Of a stretch of DNA of 40,439 nt, positions 13,777-22,345 are shown one piece after another; within the stretch, counting starts at the first letter, position 1; each line of letters begins with the position of its first letter. The stretch comes from an uncultured Anaeroplasmataceae bacterium (GTDB lineage: Bacteria; Bacillota_I; Bacilli_A; Acholeplasmatales; Anaeroplasmataceae): NCBI GenBank assembly GCA_934229535.1, contig CAKQDS010000015.1:1-40439 (forward strand), given 5' to 3'. The notes under the pieces are model-generated. The model was not told the DNA's origin. It did no database searches and worked only from the letters and a program-made list of their open reading frames with translations. The translations under genes and the position numbers were made by a program.

Positions 13777-15306
13777 ATGAAAAAAGTTAAAAAATTATTT
13801 TTATTCGTAGTATTTATGTTTATGAGTGTTTTAACACTTGCAAGCTGTGGCGAAACTCCTGATGCTTCAACAAATGGTGGAACTACACCAGCTGAAAGTA
13901 CAGCTAAGCCAAATGAAAGTACAGCTAAGCCAAATGAAAGTACAGCTATTCCAAGTACAAGTACGCCTACTCCAAGTACAAGTACACCTACTCAATTAAC
14001 TGATGAGCAAGTTAAAGCAAATTTTGATACATATGCAAAATCAGTTAGATTATCAAAGGCTTCAATTAATGGGGTTATTAATTCTGTTGTAAATAGTGGT
14101 TCAACAGTTGATCCTAGTGATATTTTAGATAAGATTTCAATCCCTAATGCTAAGGCAACTGCAACTATGTATTTAAGTAATGAGGCAGTTGATTCTCAAG
14201 ATTTATATGCTTGGCAAAAGGATAAGGTCATTTATTTTGCATATGCTGGTGATACTGAAAAGGCAGCAGCTAAGCTTGATTTAGCAAAATTAGAGGCTTT
14301 AGTTGGTAGTGTTGTAAGTACTACTCCTACTACTGATACTGATTATGTTGGAATGATTTTATCACAAATGAAATTACCTGCTGATTTTGATGTTGATGGA
14401 TTACTTTCTAAAATTACATTCACTGGTGATGATTTTACTTATAAGGATGGTTGGTTTACATTAAAGAATGAAAAGATTGTATCTTTAGTTACAGCATTAT
14501 CTGGTGAAGAAACTGATGAAGTAACAGCAATGCTTGCTACTGTTTATTCAAAGCTAGAGATTAAGCTTGGTTTTGATGGTGTTCATTTCACAGGCTTTAG
14601 TGTTGAGTTTGATTCTCCTGAAAATCCTAAATTTGATGCAATTTCCCACATTAAGACTTCACTTGTAATTAATTATGAATATAATTTCGCTGTTGGTGGT
14701 GAATTTAAGTATGATTTTAAGACTACTAACAAAGCAGGCACTGTTGAAATTTCTGTTATTAGTCTTGATGTTAAGGCTAATGGCTTAGGTGTTAGTGTTA
14801 ATGCAAGAGTTAAAACTGAACAAGAAATGATGAAGATTGATGCTACACTTACTGCTAAGGTTGACCAAAATGGCGCAACATTAAAGGCTAGTGGAACTGT
14901 TGCAATGGGTGGTAAAGTAAGTGATGATGGTGAGAATCAAACTATTGTTTATGATGATCCTGTTCCATTTAACTTAGATGTAACTCTAAATAAATCAAAA
15001 TTAACAGCTTCTGCTAAGGTTAGCGGATTTGAAATTGTAAATGTAGATGTTACATTAAATAATTTTATGTTCGTATCTGGAAAAATAACAATTGATGTAT
15101 CAATGTTTACTGCTCAAGATGGAAGTAGTAAAGCTGATTTTGATAAGATAGTTATCGAGGGTACAACTAAGGATGTTACTATTCCTGCTGATGTAGTTGC
15201 ATTAGAAGCAGATGCAGCTGATGTTATTGATATGATTATGGGTGCAATTTCAGGTGGTGGAAGTACTACTCCAAATCCTGAACCTGATACTGATATAACA
15301 AAATAA
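13777..15306 (+). CDS. Surface lipoprotein with repetitive Ser/Thr/Pro linker
   Basis: 509 residues. The signal peptide ends in a lipobox LASC with C24 as the lipidated cysteine. Residues about 25-72 are a low-complexity linker (ESTAKPN, then STSTPTP repeats) that would lift the rest away from the membrane. The remaining 430 residues alternate short beta-strand patterns typical of lipid- or ligand-binding beta-sheet lipoproteins, but I recognise no named family. The C-terminus is again Gly/Ser/Thr/Pro rich. TAAGGAGG ribosome site, single-gene unit, ended by a bidirectional terminator shared with the convergent MATE gene. Confidence 0.85.
   Translation: MKKVKKLFLFVVFMFMSVLTLASCGETPDASTNGGTTPAESTAKPNESTAKPNESTAIPSTSTPTPSTSTPTQLTDEQVKANFDTYAKSVRLSKASINGVINSVVNSGSTVDPSDILDKISIPNAKATATMYLSNEAVDSQDLYAWQKDKVIYFAYAGDTEKAAAKLDLAKLEALVGSVVSTTPTTDTDYVGMILSQMKLPADFDVDGLLSKITFTGDDFTYKDGWFTLKNEKIVSLVTALSGEETDEVTAMLATVYSKLEIKLGFDGVHFTGFSVEFDSPENPKFDAISHIKTSLVINYEYNFAVGGEFKYDFKTTNKAGTVEISVISLDVKANGLGVSVNARVKTEQEMMKIDATLTAKVDQNGATLKASGTVAMGGKVSDDGENQTIVYDDPVPFNLDVTLNKSKLTASAKVSGFEIVNVDVTLNNFMFVSGKITIDVSMFTAQDGSSKADFDKIVIEGTTKDVTIPADVVALEADAADVIDMIMGAISGGGSTTPNPEPDTDITK
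13894..13992 (+). repeat. Two in-frame 21-bp tandem repeat families in the lipoprotein linker
   Basis: GAAAGTACAGCTAAGCCAAA plus T repeats at 13894, 13915 and, as a partial copy, 13936 (encoding ESTAKPN). A second 21-base unit starting CCAAGTACAAGTAC lies at 13951 and 13972 (PSTSTPT). Units are multiples of three, so copy changes would lengthen or shorten the linker without a frameshift. Confidence 0.9.
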
Positions 15307-15312
15307 ATATTA

Positions 15313-15357
15313 CGAAAAAAAAGGCCATTAGATTTTTATGTCTAATGGTTTTTCTTT
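15313..15357. terminator. Bidirectional terminator between lipoprotein and MATE genes
   Basis: CCATTAGA (15325-15332) and TCTAATGG (15341-15348), with A's on the left and T's on the right, serve both convergent genes. The MATE stop codon lies in the hairpin. Confidence 0.85.
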
Positions 15358-16800
15358 TGCTTTATAAATGTATTTAACCATACCATAAAGCATTATGCTA
15401 GTTGCAAATGTCCAAGCAAGGGGATCAGCAAATGTAAGACCAAGTAAGGAATTTGCTTTAGCATCTATAGTTATTGCACCACCATTTAATAAGGGTGGGA
15501 GAATTAAACAAATTGAAGTTCTAGCAACTAATTCACCAATTCCGGCAAGGAATGGGAACAAGGCTTTACCAATTCCTTGAAGAGAATTTCTTAAAATAAA
15601 TAACATTCCTAAAATAAAATATAGTGATAAATCACAATATAAATACATATTACCATAATGGATAGTTATATCATTTATTTTATCAGCTGAATAGAAGATA
15701 TGTAAATAGAATCCATTAATTGTAAGTAACAAGCCAATACCAGCAAATATAACATATTCAATGAAGCCTATGATGAAGGCTTCTGTTACACCTTTTTTAA
15801 CTCTTTTTATTTCGTTTGCTCCATAATTTTGACCACAATATGATAGCATTGCTGTACCTAGGGCATTGAATGGACACATTAAAAAGTTATTTAGCTTTGT
15901 TGCAGCACCAAAGCCGTTTTGAGCGTAGGCTACAACTACTTCTCCAGAAGCATTTGTATCAAATTTAACAATTACAGATTGCATTACAATAAGACCAATA
16001 CATAAAATAGAAAACTGGAATGCTAGTGGTAATCCTAGCTTTAAATGTTTTAGCATAAATGGCATATTTTTTTTGAAGTCAGACCTGCAAGGACGATAAT
16101 CCTTAAAATGATAAAACGTGTAGATAAAGCAGCCTATAGCTGATACGGCTTGAGCAATAACTGTTGCGATTGCTGCACCACTTACACCCCACTTAAAGAC
16201 AGCTATAAATAAGAGGTCGAGTACAATATTTAAAATTGTGGAAATTATTAAAAATATTAAAGGTGTTAATGAATCTCCAATGCTTCTTAAAAATGAACAA
16301 ATAAGATTATAGAATATTTGGGCAATGGTACCAATAAAAATTATCAAAACATAGATGTATGCTGATTTGTAAATTTCGTTTTGAACTGGCTCATTAGATT
16401 TTGATAGGCCAATAACCTTTAATAATGGATTAACACTAAGACAAGCTATAATGGTAAGAATAATACTTATATATAATGATAACTTTATTTGCATTGCAAA
16501 CGATTTTCTTATACCATCTTTATCCTTTTGACCAACACTATTAGAAGTTATTACAGAGAATCCAGCAGTACAGCCAAAAGCAAATTGTAAGACAATGAAT
16601 ACGATATTTCCGGTGTTGTTTACACCAGCAACCTGATTTTCATTTAAATATTGTCCACAAATTGCGGCGTCAGCTATTGTGTAAATTTGTTGAAATAAAT
16701 AGCTTAAGAGAATAGGAATTGAAAAAAAGACAATAACCTTCCAAATACTTCCTTTTGTTAAATCTATAGGTTTAAATAAGGACTTTAGTTTATTTAGCAT
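15328..16800 (-). CDS. MATE-family efflux transporter (second)
   Basis: 490 residues with about 12 membrane segments. Starts MLNKLKSLFKPIDLTKGSIW, then KVIVFFSIPILLSYLFQQIY and TIADAAICGQYL, the MATE signature region; second half opens KLGLPLAFQFSILCIGLIVM. Same superfamily as the gene at 4794 but a different branch. Exports cationic compounds or metabolites with ion antiport. GGAG ribosome site on the minus strand. Two short inverted repeats lie just upstream (16820-16854). Divergent from the DUF1576 gene. Confidence 0.9.
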   Translation of the reverse strand: MLNKLKSLFKPIDLTKGSIWKVIVFFSIPILLSYLFQQIYTIADAAICGQYLNENQVAGVNNTGNIVFIVLQFAFGCTAGFSVITSNSVGQKDKDGIRKSFAMQIKLSLYISIILTIIACLSVNPLLKVIGLSKSNEPVQNEIYKSAYIYVLIIFIGTIAQIFYNLICSFLRSIGDSLTPLIFLIISTILNIVLDLLFIAVFKWGVSGAAIATVIAQAVSAIGCFIYTFYHFKDYRPCRSDFKKNMPFMLKHLKLGLPLAFQFSILCIGLIVMQSVIVKFDTNASGEVVVAYAQNGFGAATKLNNFLMCPFNALGTAMLSYCGQNYGANEIKRVKKGVTEAFIIGFIEYVIFAGIGLLLTINGFYLHIFYSADKINDITIHYGNMYLYCDLSLYFILGMLFILRNSLQGIGKALFPFLAGIGELVARTSICLILPPLLNGGAITIDAKANSLLGLTFADPLAWTFATSIMLYGMVKYIYKAKEKPLDIKI

Positions 16801-16819
16801 TAATAAAAACTCCTTTTTA

Positions 16820-16854
16820 TAATTTTCGCATAAAAATTATAAATCAAATTTATA
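16820..16854. repeat. Two adjacent inverted repeats in the MATE/DUF1576 divergent region
   Basis: ATAATTTT (16820-16827) / AAAATTAT (16834-16841) and ATAAAT (16840-16845) / ATTTAT (16849-16854), 20-55 bases before the MATE start. Possible operator; such AT palindromes also arise by chance in this genome. Confidence 0.35.
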
Positions 16855-16944
16855 ACTTGTAAATATGAAAATGATTTCATTTATCAAAATATTTTGTTGT
16901 ATTATTAATTCAATATGGTAAAATATTTTTAAGGATGTGAGCCT

Positions 16945-18204
16945 ATGTTAAAAAAAGTTAAAAATCTTTTTAAAACAATATATAATGATATGCTTCTTGA
17001 GGTATTATGCTTTTTATTTTTTATTTTAGCATTTTGCTTTGAAAGACCTAGTAGTGTATTTTATGGCTATTATAAAATAATTATTAACAAATCAATTTTA
17101 TTAACTGACTATATTGCAATTGCCGGACTTGGAGCAACATTTTTAAATGCTGCGAGTATTATGCTTTTTAATTTAATTATGCTAAAGCTTATGAAGATAA
17201 GGATAAATGGTCCGATATTTGCAGGATTTATAATGATATTAGGCTTCTCTTTTTTTGGTAAAAATATTTTTAATACCTTACCGATATATTTAGGAATATT
17301 CATTTATTCAAAAATGAAAAGAACACATTTTAGAAACTATATTATTTCTCTTTTATTTTCTACGGGAATATCACCACTAGTAAGCTACACAATGTTTTCT
17401 TTCCCTTTCTATATAGGATTACCACTCGGAATAATTGTTGGTATATTGGTTGGAATTTTAATACCAACAATATCTAGCCATACAATCTTATTTCATAAGG
17501 GCTATAATTTATATAATACGGGATTTGCTCTTGGGATTATTTCAGTTACCTTTTATGCTATTTACTTAGGCTTTAATATTAAGGTTGAAACGGTTATGCA
17601 TATTTGTAATGATTATCATAATATTTTACTATATTTGTTAATAGGTATATCTCTTGTATTTATTGTTCTTTCGTTTATAACTGATAAAATAGTTATTATT
17701 GAATATTATGATAAAATTGCTCCAAAATCAGGTAGATTAGTTACAGATTTTATAAATGATGCGGGAATAGCACCAGTTTTATTTAACTTTGGTAGTATAG
17801 GCTTAGTTTCACTTTTATTTATTTGGTTATTTAAGATAGATTTAAATGGTGCAACATTTGGAAGTATTTTAGCAATTATGGGCTTTGCAAGCTATGGTCT
17901 TCATTTAAGAAATGCTATACCAATTTGGATAGGGGCATTAATAGCTATTGTGCTAAGAAAATCTAGCTTTTCATCTGTTAGCGTCGTTATGGCATTTTTC
18001 TTTGCAACAGGTCTCGCCCCTATAAGTGGAAAATATGGTTTCTTTTATGGAATATTAGCGGGCTTTCTGCATATAATGATAACACCCCTTATGCTCGGAT
18101 TTCAGGGTGGATTTGATTTATATAATAATGGCTTTAGTGCCGGCTTTGTGGCAGTTTTAATTGTTAATATCAAGGATGCATTAACGTTTAAGGAGGAATT
18201 TTAA
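16945..18204 (+). CDS. DUF1576 family membrane protein
   Basis: 419 residues, strongly hydrophobic, about 10-12 membrane segments in two similar halves: IAGLGATFLNAASIMLFNLI...RINGPIFAGFIMILGFSFFG in the first and INDAGIAPVLFNFGSIGLVS...LNGATFGSILAIMGFASYG in the second, each with a GxxxFN-type motif and an F..G..L/I-P segment. This duplicated architecture and length match DUF1576, a transporter-like family of unknown substrate. AAGGATGTGA is the ribosome site. A TGGTAAAAT extended -10 at 16916-16924 with TTGTAT at 16897-16902 is the likely promoter. First gene of a three-gene operon. Confidence 0.75.
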   Translation: MLKKVKNLFKTIYNDMLLEVLCFLFFILAFCFERPSSVFYGYYKIIINKSILLTDYIAIAGLGATFLNAASIMLFNLIMLKLMKIRINGPIFAGFIMILGFSFFGKNIFNTLPIYLGIFIYSKMKRTHFRNYIISLLFSTGISPLVSYTMFSFPFYIGLPLGIIVGILVGILIPTISSHTILFHKGYNLYNTGFALGIISVTFYAIYLGFNIKVETVMHICNDYHNILLYLLIGISLVFIVLSFITDKIVIIEYYDKIAPKSGRLVTDFINDAGIAPVLFNFGSIGLVSLLFIWLFKIDLNGATFGSILAIMGFASYGLHLRNAIPIWIGALIAIVLRKSSFSSVSVVMAFFFATGLAPISGKYGFFYGILAGFLHIMITPLMLGFQGGFDLYNNGFSAGFVAVLIVNIKDALTFKEEF

Positions 18205-18543
18205 ATGAATTTACAGGAGCATAAAAAATGCTGTAAGATAGTTGATGAAATTATGCTTTTCTTTTTAAAAAGAAAAATTAAAGAGATAAATATAAAATAT
18301 AAGGAAAATGATAAAAGTACATTTATAGAATTTGAGGTATTAAATTGTCCGTATGATTTAGCATTAATGCTAAAGTCCAAGCTAGCTCCTCATCATGAAC
18401 GTCAATATGAAGGCTTTGGCTGGGAGCTTATGGGTGATGGTGATTTTGATGAGCTTGAAATTGCTGGCGGTTTAATTGATAGCCTAGATATTTCTTTTAA
18501 TGATAATTTTGTTAAAATAAATATGGTGAGAAATTATGAATAA
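18205..18543 (+). CDS. Hypothetical protein in the DUF1576-PAP2 operon
   Basis: 112 residues, soluble, acidic C-terminal half (EGFGWELMGDGDFDELEIAG). Starts on the base after the DUF1576 stop, with AAGGAGGAA overlapping that gene's end, and overlaps the next gene by eight bases. I recognise no family; tight coupling to a membrane transporter-like gene suggests a cytoplasmic partner. Confidence 0.65.
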   Translation: MNLQEHKKCCKIVDEIMLFFLKRKIKEINIKYKENDKSTFIEFEVLNCPYDLALMLKSKLAPHHERQYEGFGWELMGDGDFDELEIAGGLIDSLDISFNDNFVKINMVRNYE

Positions 18544-19210
18544 AAATAAAATTACAGCAATCGTACTTATAACAGTTGGCTTTTTAATAGGATTTATAAT
18601 TAATATTGTTTTACTAGCAAAAGATTTTGCTCCTCTTAGAATAGATATTGCTATTAGAGATTTCTTTTATAATATAAGAGGTCAAAAGTATGGAGTAATA
18701 TATTGGATCTTTAGAATATTAACAGAATGTGGTTTTTTGTATGCTATAGTTGCAATTTGGCTTATTTTTTCAGTTTTAGTTGAATTTGATAGAAGAAGCT
18801 TAATGCTTGGTGGTGGTTCGTTAATTGTTTGGCTTATTAATACCATCTTAAAGCTTTGTTTTTTAAGGACAAGACCAGATGAATCATTAAGATGGATGCT
18901 AGAAACGTCATCATCATTTCCAAGTGGACATTCGATGTCTGCTGCATTTTTATATGTAATGCTTACTTATTATATTATTAACTCTAATAGAAGCAAAAAA
19001 ATTAAAATTGGCTTTAGTATTTTATTTTTAGTCACACTAGTTATTGTTTTAATTTCAAGAATGGTTTTAGGAGTACATTATTTCACTGATGTTTTAGCAG
19101 GATTTAGCTTTGGAATAATGTGTAGTGGAATCGCCATAATTATAGATGAAAAACTAAAAAAAGAGAATTTTATGTTTTTGAAGAATGTATTTTTTAAGGA
19201 AAGCAAGTAA
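18536..19210 (+). CDS. PAP2-family membrane phosphatase
   Basis: 224 residues with six likely membrane segments and the three phosphatase motifs: KLCFLRTRP (K-x6-R-P), FPSGHSMS (PSGH) and SRMVLGVHYFTD (SR-x5-H-x3-D). Enzymes of this type remove phosphate from lipid pyrophosphates (undecaprenyl-PP) or phosphatidic/PG phosphates on the outer face of the membrane. Translated from within the end of the preceding gene. No clear terminator follows. Confidence 0.88.
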   Translation: MNKNKITAIVLITVGFLIGFIINIVLLAKDFAPLRIDIAIRDFFYNIRGQKYGVIYWIFRILTECGFLYAIVAIWLIFSVLVEFDRRSLMLGGGSLIVWLINTILKLCFLRTRPDESLRWMLETSSSFPSGHSMSAAFLYVMLTYYIINSNRSKKIKIGFSILFLVTLVIVLISRMVLGVHYFTDVLAGFSFGIMCSGIAIIIDEKLKKENFMFLKNVFFKESK

Positions 19211-19240
19211 TAAAAGATTAGGTTTGAGCCTATAAAAATA

Positions 19241-19269
19241 TTGTTTTTTTAGTTGATTTATACTATAAT
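19241..19269 (+). promoter_or_regulatory. Promoter of the aldolase gene
   Basis: TTGTTT (19241-19246), 17-base spacer, TATAAT (19264-19269). It shows that the upstream in-frame TTG at 19253 lies in promoter DNA and is not a start codon. Confidence 0.7.
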
Positions 19270-19312
19270 AGTAGTTGAGGAAAATCGTTTTAAAAATAGG
19301 AGGAAAGATTTT

Positions 19313-20179
19313 ATGCCATTAGTTAATGCAAAAGAAATGATGGAAAAGGCTCGTGAGGGTCATTATGCTGTTGGAGCATTTAATATTAATAATTTGGAGT
19401 GGACAAAGGCTATATTACAAACTGCAGAGGAGCTACATGCACCTGTAATGCTTGGTGTTAGTGAAGGTGCTAATAAATATATGACTGGTTATTTAGTTGT
19501 TGCTGAAATGGTTAAAGCAATGATTAAAACCTTAAATATTACAGTACCAGTTGCTCTACATCTAGATCATGGAACATATGAAGGAGCTAAGAAGGCTTTA
19601 GCTGCTGGTTATTCTTCTGTTATGTTTGATGGAAGTAAATATCCAATTGATGAAAACATTGAAAAGACAAAGGAAATCGTTGAGCTTGCAAAGCAATATA
19701 ACGCATCTGTTGAAGCTGAGGTAGGTGCTATCGGTGGTGAAGAGGATGGCGTTAAGGGTAATGGTGAGCTTGCTGATCCAAATCAATGTAAGGTTATTGC
19801 TGATTGTGGAATTGATATGCTTGCTGCTGGAATCGGTAATATTCATGGTGTTTATCCTGCTAACTGGAAGGGCTTAAATTTTGATGTTTTAGCTGCTATT
19901 AAAGCAAAATGTGGAGATATGCCACTTGTACTTCATGGTGGAACAGGCATCCCTGAGGATATGATTAAAAAGGCTATTAGCTTAGGTGTTTGTAAGATTA
20001 ATGTTAATACTGAATGTCAATTAGCATTTGCCAAGGCTACTAGATTATATATTGAAGAAGGCAAGGATCATGAAAAGAAAGGCTTTGATCCTCGTAAGCT
20101 TTTAGCACCTGGTGCTGAGGCTATTAAGGAAACAGTTAAACAAAAGATGGAAATGTTTGGCTGCATTAATAAAGCCTAA
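19313..20179 (+). CDS. fba: Class II fructose-1,6-bisphosphate aldolase
   Basis: 288 residues from the ATG at 19313 behind AGGAGGAAAG. Splits fructose-1,6-bisphosphate into DHAP and glyceraldehyde-3-phosphate in glycolysis, using a zinc ion. HLDHG holds the catalytic Asp and first zinc His, EAEVGAIGGEEDG the usual Glu, GNIHGVYP and LHGGTGIP the other zinc ligands; INVNTECQLAF binds phosphate. A tagatose-bisphosphate aldolase is hard to exclude by sequence, but the single-gene setting favours Fba. Confidence 0.93.
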   Translation: MPLVNAKEMMEKAREGHYAVGAFNINNLEWTKAILQTAEELHAPVMLGVSEGANKYMTGYLVVAEMVKAMIKTLNITVPVALHLDHGTYEGAKKALAAGYSSVMFDGSKYPIDENIEKTKEIVELAKQYNASVEAEVGAIGGEEDGVKGNGELADPNQCKVIADCGIDMLAAGIGNIHGVYPANWKGLNFDVLAAIKAKCGDMPLVLHGGTGIPEDMIKKAISLGVCKINVNTECQLAFAKATRLYIEEGKDHEKKGFDPRKLLAPGAEAIKETVKQKMEMFGCINKA

Positions 20180-20187
20180 ATTTAATA

Positions 20188-20217
20188 AGCCCTATTTTAT
20201 ATAGGGCTATTTTTTTT
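20188..20217 (+). terminator. Aldolase terminator
   Basis: AGCCCTAT (20188-20195) pairs with ATAGGGCT (20201-20208); loop TTTAT; T-run to 20217. Confidence 0.88.
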
Positions 20218-20234
20218 AAAAAGGAAGTATTATT

Positions 20235-20630
20235 ATGTGGGAAGTAAAAAAGCCTGTATATGGGGATCAAATTAGAGTTAATCGTGGATTATATGCTCAT
20301 CATGGAATTTATGCAAGTGATGATTGTGTTATTCATTTTGCAGCTAAGGATGCAAATAATGAGCTTGATCCATCAAAAGCTAAAATAATTACTACCTCAC
20401 TTGCCGATTTTTTAAAGGGCGGTGTATGTGAGGTAAGATGCTATACTAAAGAAGAACTAGCTAAAAAAAGAAGTCCTCAGGATATAGTAAATTATGCTAT
20501 GTCATGTCTTGGTAGAGGCGGCTATAATTTGGTTACAAACAACTGTGAGCATTTTTCTAATGAATGTGCTTTTGGAGAAAAAACAAGCGATCAGGTTTCA
20601 AATATTTTAAGACTATTTGGAGGCAATTAA
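20235..20630 (+). CDS. LRAT-like (NlpC/P60 superfamily) protein
   Basis: 131 residues. H23 in AHHGIY, H34 in VIHFAA and C104 in NNCEHF reproduce the permuted papain-like triad of the LRAT family, so acyltransferase or thiol hydrolase activity is expected. No signal peptide, so it acts in the cytoplasm. AAAGGAAG ribosome site. The ATG of the next gene (ROK kinase) overlaps its stop codon by one base. Substrate unknown. Confidence 0.8.
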   Translation: MWEVKKPVYGDQIRVNRGLYAHHGIYASDDCVIHFAAKDANNELDPSKAKIITTSLADFLKGGVCEVRCYTKEELAKKRSPQDIVNYAMSCLGRGGYNLVTNNCEHFSNECAFGEKTSDQVSNILRLFGGN

Positions 20631-21526
20631 TGAAAATTGGTGTTGATATTGGTGGAACACAAGTAAAAATTGGTTTTGTTAATAATTTAGATATTATTTA
20701 TAAATATGCAATTAATACAAATAAAGAAACTTTATTTAGTGATATTGCTGATTCAATTAAAAGTGAATTAAAGAAGCTTAATTTAGAGGAAGCAGATATT
20801 GAAGGTATTGGCTTTGGCTTACCAGGCAATGTAATAGATGGCTATATTAATTTCTTACCAAATGTAGGTATCAAGAATTATGATATTTATGAAACTATGA
20901 TGAAATATTTCCCTGGTGTTAAGCTTGCTAGTGGTAATGATGCAACTGTAGCTGCTCTTGGTGAGAGTATGGTTAATCATTTAGATAATGCGGTTTTTGT
21001 AACCCTTGGTACAGGTGTTGGTGGTGGTATTGTTATTAATGGTGAGGTCATTTATGGCGTTCATGGTGCAAGTGGTGAGTTTGGCCATATGCGTGTAGAT
21101 GAAAAGCATTTATATCATTGTACCTGCGGAAGAGATGGTTGCTTGGAGACAATCGCTTCTGCAACTGGCTTTGTTAGACTTGCAAATGAATATTTACCTC
21201 AATATCCGGATAGTGTTTTAAATAAAATGCCTAAATTTAGCTGTAAGGATGTAATAGATGGAGCTAAGGAACAGGATTTATTATGTCTTAAGGTTTTTAA
21301 TGAGGCATGTGATGCTTTAGGTAAGGCCTTGGCAGGTGTAGCTGTAGTTGTTGATCCTGATTGCTTTATTATTGGTGGTGGGGTCAGTAAGGCAGGCGAA
21401 TTTTTGCTAGAAGGAATAAATGAGGCTTTTAAAAAATATGCTCATTATGCGGTAAGAGATATTTCCTTTAAATTAGCAACATTAGGAAATGATGCTGGTA
21501 TCTTAGGGGCTGCATTGCTTTTATGA
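20630..21526 (+). CDS. ROK-family sugar kinase (glucokinase type)
   Basis: 298 residues. DIGGT (5-9) is the phosphate-binding motif, SGNDATVAALGE and LGTGVGGGIV the sugar and ATP sites, ASGEFGH and the zinc motif HCTCGRDGCLE mark the ROK family. Likely phosphorylates glucose at carbon 6. Start at 20630 fixed by GGAGG (20619-20623) and overlap with the LRAT stop (TAATG). Its stop overlaps the ATG of the next gene (ATGA). Confidence 0.88.
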   Translation: MKIGVDIGGTQVKIGFVNNLDIIYKYAINTNKETLFSDIADSIKSELKKLNLEEADIEGIGFGLPGNVIDGYINFLPNVGIKNYDIYETMMKYFPGVKLASGNDATVAALGESMVNHLDNAVFVTLGTGVGGGIVINGEVIYGVHGASGEFGHMRVDEKHLYHCTCGRDGCLETIASATGFVRLANEYLPQYPDSVLNKMPKFSCKDVIDGAKEQDLLCLKVFNEACDALGKALAGVAVVVDPDCFIIGGGVSKAGEFLLEGINEAFKKYAHYAVRDISFKLATLGNDAGILGAALLL

Positions 21527-22254
21527 GTAAATTTAAAGCTTTAGGAACTAAGGTATATAAGCCGGAAATATTAACATGTCCATTTTGTGATAGTAAGTTA
21601 ATTTATAAGCATACAGTTAGTAATAAAATTATTCAATTTTCATCAGGTAAGAAGTTTCATATAAGAAATTTAGGATATGGCTGCCCAAAGTGTAATGATG
21701 GTAGAATATATTCCTCATCAACGGCTGCTAAAATGGCTTTTAAGGGCTATACTTATTCTACAAGGATTATAGGTTCTATCTTGTATTCTAAGGAAATAGG
21801 ATTATCTAGATATGGTATAGCATCTAATCTACTTAAGGCAAATATTATTATTTCTGATCGTAATGTTGATAATATTTATAATTACTTTCAAAAATATTTA
21901 GATGCTAATTATGATGATATAATTGATCAGGAATATAATGAAATGATTAATGAATATGGTAAAATATGTATATCCATTGATATGGTTGGTGTTTCTTATA
22001 AGATTGGTGAAGGAAATTTAGCTAGAATAATCTGCATAAGAAATTATTTTAACAATCATGTTTTAGGCTTTTATATGCTTGATTTTGTTGATGAGAAAAC
22101 AGATGAATTAGAAGAAAAAAGAATTTTAGATAAGTATCTAAATAATCCTAAAATAAAATGTGTTATTACCATTCGAAGAATATTCCCTTTTTATAGATTG
22201 ATAAAACAAATGCTACCAAATGGTGCAATTTTATTGGAATTTGCTAAGTTTTAA
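21523..22254 (+). CDS. Zinc-ribbon, transposase-like protein of unknown function
   Basis: 243 residues. A zinc ribbon (CPFC at 19-22, CPKC at 54-57) is followed by a helical region (LSRYGIASNLLKANIIISDR, 94-113) resembling the HTH of zinc-ribbon DDE transposases, then ICISIDMVGVSYKIGEG (148-164), like the first DDE strand with its Asp, and DFVDEKTDELEEKRI. The C-terminus stops where such transposases would continue, so it may be a truncated or domesticated transposase. It overlaps the ROK stop by four bases, unusual for a mobile element. No inverted repeats seen. Confidence 0.5.
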   Translation: MSKFKALGTKVYKPEILTCPFCDSKLIYKHTVSNKIIQFSSGKKFHIRNLGYGCPKCNDGRIYSSSTAAKMAFKGYTYSTRIIGSILYSKEIGLSRYGIASNLLKANIIISDRNVDNIYNYFQKYLDANYDDIIDQEYNEMINEYGKICISIDMVGVSYKIGEGNLARIICIRNYFNNHVLGFYMLDFVDEKTDELEEKRILDKYLNNPKIKCVITIRRIFPFYRLIKQMLPNGAILLEFAKF

Positions 22255-22294
22255 GAAAAAACGATAAATATTATTTTATTTTGTAAGAAATATC

Positions 22295-22323
22295 TTGAAT
22301 TTTATTTCAAAATATGGTATTAT
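22295..22323 (+). promoter_or_regulatory. Promoter of the Lrp regulator gene
   Basis: TTGAAT (22295-22300), 17-base spacer, TATTAT (22318-22323) with TGg in front. The upstream in-frame TTG at 22295 is thus the -35 box. Confidence 0.7.
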
Positions 22324-22345
22324 TCTTTATGAAAGGTGTGAAAAT

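Noticed and set aside
19253..19312. N-terminal extension of the aldolase from a TTG at 19253
   Set aside because: The region is occupied by the -10 box and leader; AGGAGGAAAG places the start at 19313, where family homology begins.
20564..20629. N-terminal extension of the ROK kinase within the LRAT gene
   Set aside because: GGAGG and the DIGGT motif five residues after the ATG at 20630 fix the start there.
22295..22345. N-terminal extension of the Lrp regulator
   Set aside because: The TTG at 22295 is the -35 box of a 17-bp-spaced promoter; the ATG at 22346 has the ribosome site.
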